Assembly (NCBI GenBank): GCA_011390365.1
Contig: JAABSM010000035.1
Span: forward strand, 1 to 36,668
Reading direction: 5' to 3'
DNA length: 36,668 nucleotides
Source of the DNA: Gammaproteobacteria bacterium
GTDB taxonomy: Bacteria; Pseudomonadota; Gammaproteobacteria; Chromatiales; Chromatiaceae
The notes beneath the pieces are model-generated. The model saw nothing but the letters and a program-made list of their open reading frames with translations, was not told where the DNA came from and did not search any database. Both the position numbers and the translations under genes were made by a program. Positions 24,790-36,668 of the stretch are shown here, one piece after another; the stretch's first letter is position 1, and each line of letters starts with the position of its first letter.

Positions 24790-25890
24790 ATGATGAATGG
24801 ACTTCGGTCGTGGGTCGCCATGCTGTTGATGGCTATTGCGGTGCAGGACGTGATGGCGGCAAATGCCGCGGAGCGAGTCGCTGAAGAGCAGGGTGTCGAG
24901 GCCTGGGCGTCCTCTGCTCCTGGGGCGGCGCGCATCCTCAGCCAACCACCCGCCACGGGCTTGCTGTTGATCCCCGATTCGGGCCAGACCCGGGTGATGG
25001 CCTTCGATGCGGTCACCGGCGATTTACTGGATGAAAACTACATTCCCCCGGACCCAGTCCATTTGCGCACACCCATCGAGATCCTGCCCTCTCCCGATGG
25101 GGACTCCTTCCTTATCTCGGATCAGCTCGAAGACGTGGTGCGCCAATATGACCTGGAGGGGAACTATCTGAGTATCTTCGCGCCGGCGTCCGGCGTGGAC
25201 AATGGCATCCTCGACAACATGCGGGGCATGGACTTCGACGCCAGCGGGAACCTGCTGGTGACGGTGGGCAGTGGCGGCAATGCCCATGCCGTTGCCGAGT
25301 TCGATGCGGCGGGACAATACCTGGGCACCCGCATCAATGCCACCAGTGACGGCCTGAACTCGCCGTTCGACATACTCGTCACCGAGGATGCCCTGTTGGT
25401 AACCGGCGCCGGCACCGGCACCGGCAATGCTCAGCTCCATCGCTTCGATACCCAGGGTTCACCCCTCGGCGCGCTGGCGGACATCGATGCGTTCCCCGAA
25501 CAGATCGCCACCACTGCCAGCGGTGGCTTGCTGGTGGCTAACTTCAGTGGCGCCCAGGCGGGCATCGTGGAACTCGACGCCGATGGCAACCGCATCGCGG
25601 TTCACGCCCCCGCGGGGCTCAGCCGCTTTCGTGGCGTCCATGAGCTGCCTGATGGCCATCTCCTCGTCGCCACCGACAACGGTGTCCATGAACTCGATCG
25701 CAACGGCAACCTGGTCGAAACCAAGATCAGCGGCGTCAGCGCACGCTACATCACCTTCTTCAACCCCGTCTCGTTGACTTCGCCCACGGTGACCTCACCC
25801 ACCCCCGTCCCCCTCCTTCAGCCTGCCGGTATTTTGTTATTGGGCATATTCGTGGGGATGGTGGCCCGTCGCCGCGGTATTGCAAAGTGA
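24790..25890 (+). CDS. Secreted beta-propeller (NHL/SMP-30-like) protein with exosortase-type C-terminal signal
   Basis: 366 residues. The signal peptide is MMNGLRSWVAMLLMAIAVQDVMA. The body has repeated blades of about 45 residues such as GLLLIPDSGQTRVMAFDAVTGDLL, LISDQLEDVVRQYDLEGNYLSIF, NLLVTVGSGGNAHAVAEFDAAGQYLGT and GLLVANFSGAQAGIVELDADGN, which form a six-bladed propeller. The C-terminus is tripartite: PVPLLQPAG, a hydrophobic helix ILLLGIFVGMVA, then RRRGIAK. This resembles VPLPA/PEP-CTERM sorting tails handled by exosortases, although the match is not exact. AGGAG lies 9 bases before the ATG. A frame to 24658 overlaps the previous gene and is rejected. It follows the mosaic gene after 88 bases, probably in one transcript. 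No enzymatic residue is recognised. Confidence 0.85.
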   Translation: MMNGLRSWVAMLLMAIAVQDVMAANAAERVAEEQGVEAWASSAPGAARILSQPPATGLLLIPDSGQTRVMAFDAVTGDLLDENYIPPDPVHLRTPIEILPSPDGDSFLISDQLEDVVRQYDLEGNYLSIFAPASGVDNGILDNMRGMDFDASGNLLVTVGSGGNAHAVAEFDAAGQYLGTRINATSDGLNSPFDILVTEDALLVTGAGTGTGNAQLHRFDTQGSPLGALADIDAFPEQIATTASGGLLVANFSGAQAGIVELDADGNRIAVHAPAGLSRFRGVHELPDGHLLVATDNGVHELDRNGNLVETKISGVSARYITFFNPVSLTSPTVTSPTPVPLLQPAGILLLGIFVGMVARRRGIAK

Positions 25891-26055
25891 CGTCGACACT
25901 GCATCGTGGCCACGACGGGGCAGGCACTTGTAGAGCCGCATACACCGGATCGCCGAGCTGCGCTCGGTTGGAAGCCGCTTCGGCGAAGGAGGGGATAGCC
26001 GAGCACCGCCCGTCGGCCCATGAGGAGCCAGCCAAGTCGCAAATATTGCCCCTTT

Positions 26056-26121
26056 GAGACACTGAGCAAAGAAATCCGAGACGCACAGACAAGGACGCGT
26101 TCCAGGATTGGCGCATAATAT
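26056..26121 (+). promoter_or_regulatory. Upstream block shared with the mosaic gene, copy 2 (putative promoter)
   Basis: GAGACACTGAGCAAAGAA, GACGCACAGACAA (26080-26092) and TTGGCGCATAATAT (26108-26121) align with 15907-15972. CATAAT at 26114-26119 is a good sigma-70 -10 hexamer. The -35 is not clear. Confidence 0.45.
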
Positions 26122-26328
26122 TGCTTTGAAAAGGAGTCATTAATGGCTTTCAAACAGGACCCTGTCGGATCATTCGTATGGCGCCAGTTGATTGGCGTTT
26201 GCAAAGCTATGTTGAGCCTATGCCAAGTTCAGGTTCGTCGCGATGGCATACGTTTTCAGACTGCACTTGAATCCCATTTCAAAAAGGAATCCGACAGTCG
26301 TCCAGTCGCATTAAAGGAGAAATGGCTT

Positions 26329-36668
<10,340 letters not shown>

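Noticed and set aside
26143-26328. Earlier start of the PMP-like gene at 26143
   Set aside because: It has good AAGGAG spacing, but the 62 extra codons have lower third-position GC and would place the signal peptide about 140 residues from the N-terminus. Kept as an alternative.

Overview
The window is 36.7 kb of GC-rich DNA, most likely from a sulfur-oxidising gammaproteobacterium of the Chromatiales type. The evidence is a periplasmic thiosulfate-oxidation cluster in the order soxX-A-K-L-B (12.6-15.1 kb, soxB at 10.8-12.6 kb), and an M16-peptidase pair divergent from ftsY, an arrangement familiar from Pseudomonas and relatives. The intergenic DNA is rich in REP-like palindromes. The genus cannot be fixed from the sequence alone.

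Left part (1-9.8 kb): one small hypothetical gene lies between two copies of a 51-bp direct repeat. Two overlapping M16 genes on the minus strand follow, one with the zinc motif HVLEH and one without it. The inactive one has an in-frame foreign-looking insert in its signal peptide. Next come a PD-(D/E)XK Rpn/transposase-family nuclease, ftsY, 0.6 kb of stacked palindromes, a TonB-dependent receptor (minus) and a divergent spermidine-synthase-like methyltransferase. ftsY is bracketed by copies of a composite hairpin element (three copies in the window) whose basal stems covary.

Sox part (9.8-15.1 kb, minus strand): soxX, soxA, soxK and soxL are tightly spaced with good ribosome-binding sites. 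A hairpin plus T-run separates soxL from soxB. SoxAX(K) would couple thiosulfate to the SoxYZ carrier and SoxB would release sulfate. soxYZ and soxCD are not in the window. A signal-peptide-bearing metallo-beta-lactamase-fold protein lies downstream of soxB. About 1 kb of gene-free DNA with palindromes follows soxX.

Right part (16.1-36.7 kb, plus strand): three genes for exported proteins. The first is a 2,859-residue mosaic of Ig-like, PKD, MBG, DUF11, GEVED and beta-propeller domains containing a 1.3-kb internal DNA duplication. The second is a beta-propeller protein with an exosortase-like C-terminal sorting signal. The third is a giant gene, still open at the right edge after more than 3,440 codons, made of eight modules of about 380-480 residues. 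Each module carries FxxN / GGA[I/L/M] repeats like those of chlamydial polymorphic membrane proteins and closes with a 'choice-of-anchor Q'-like segment. A similar ~66-bp block lies upstream of the first and third genes. This secreted adhesin-like locus, and the palindromic elements around ftsY, are the most interesting parts of the window.
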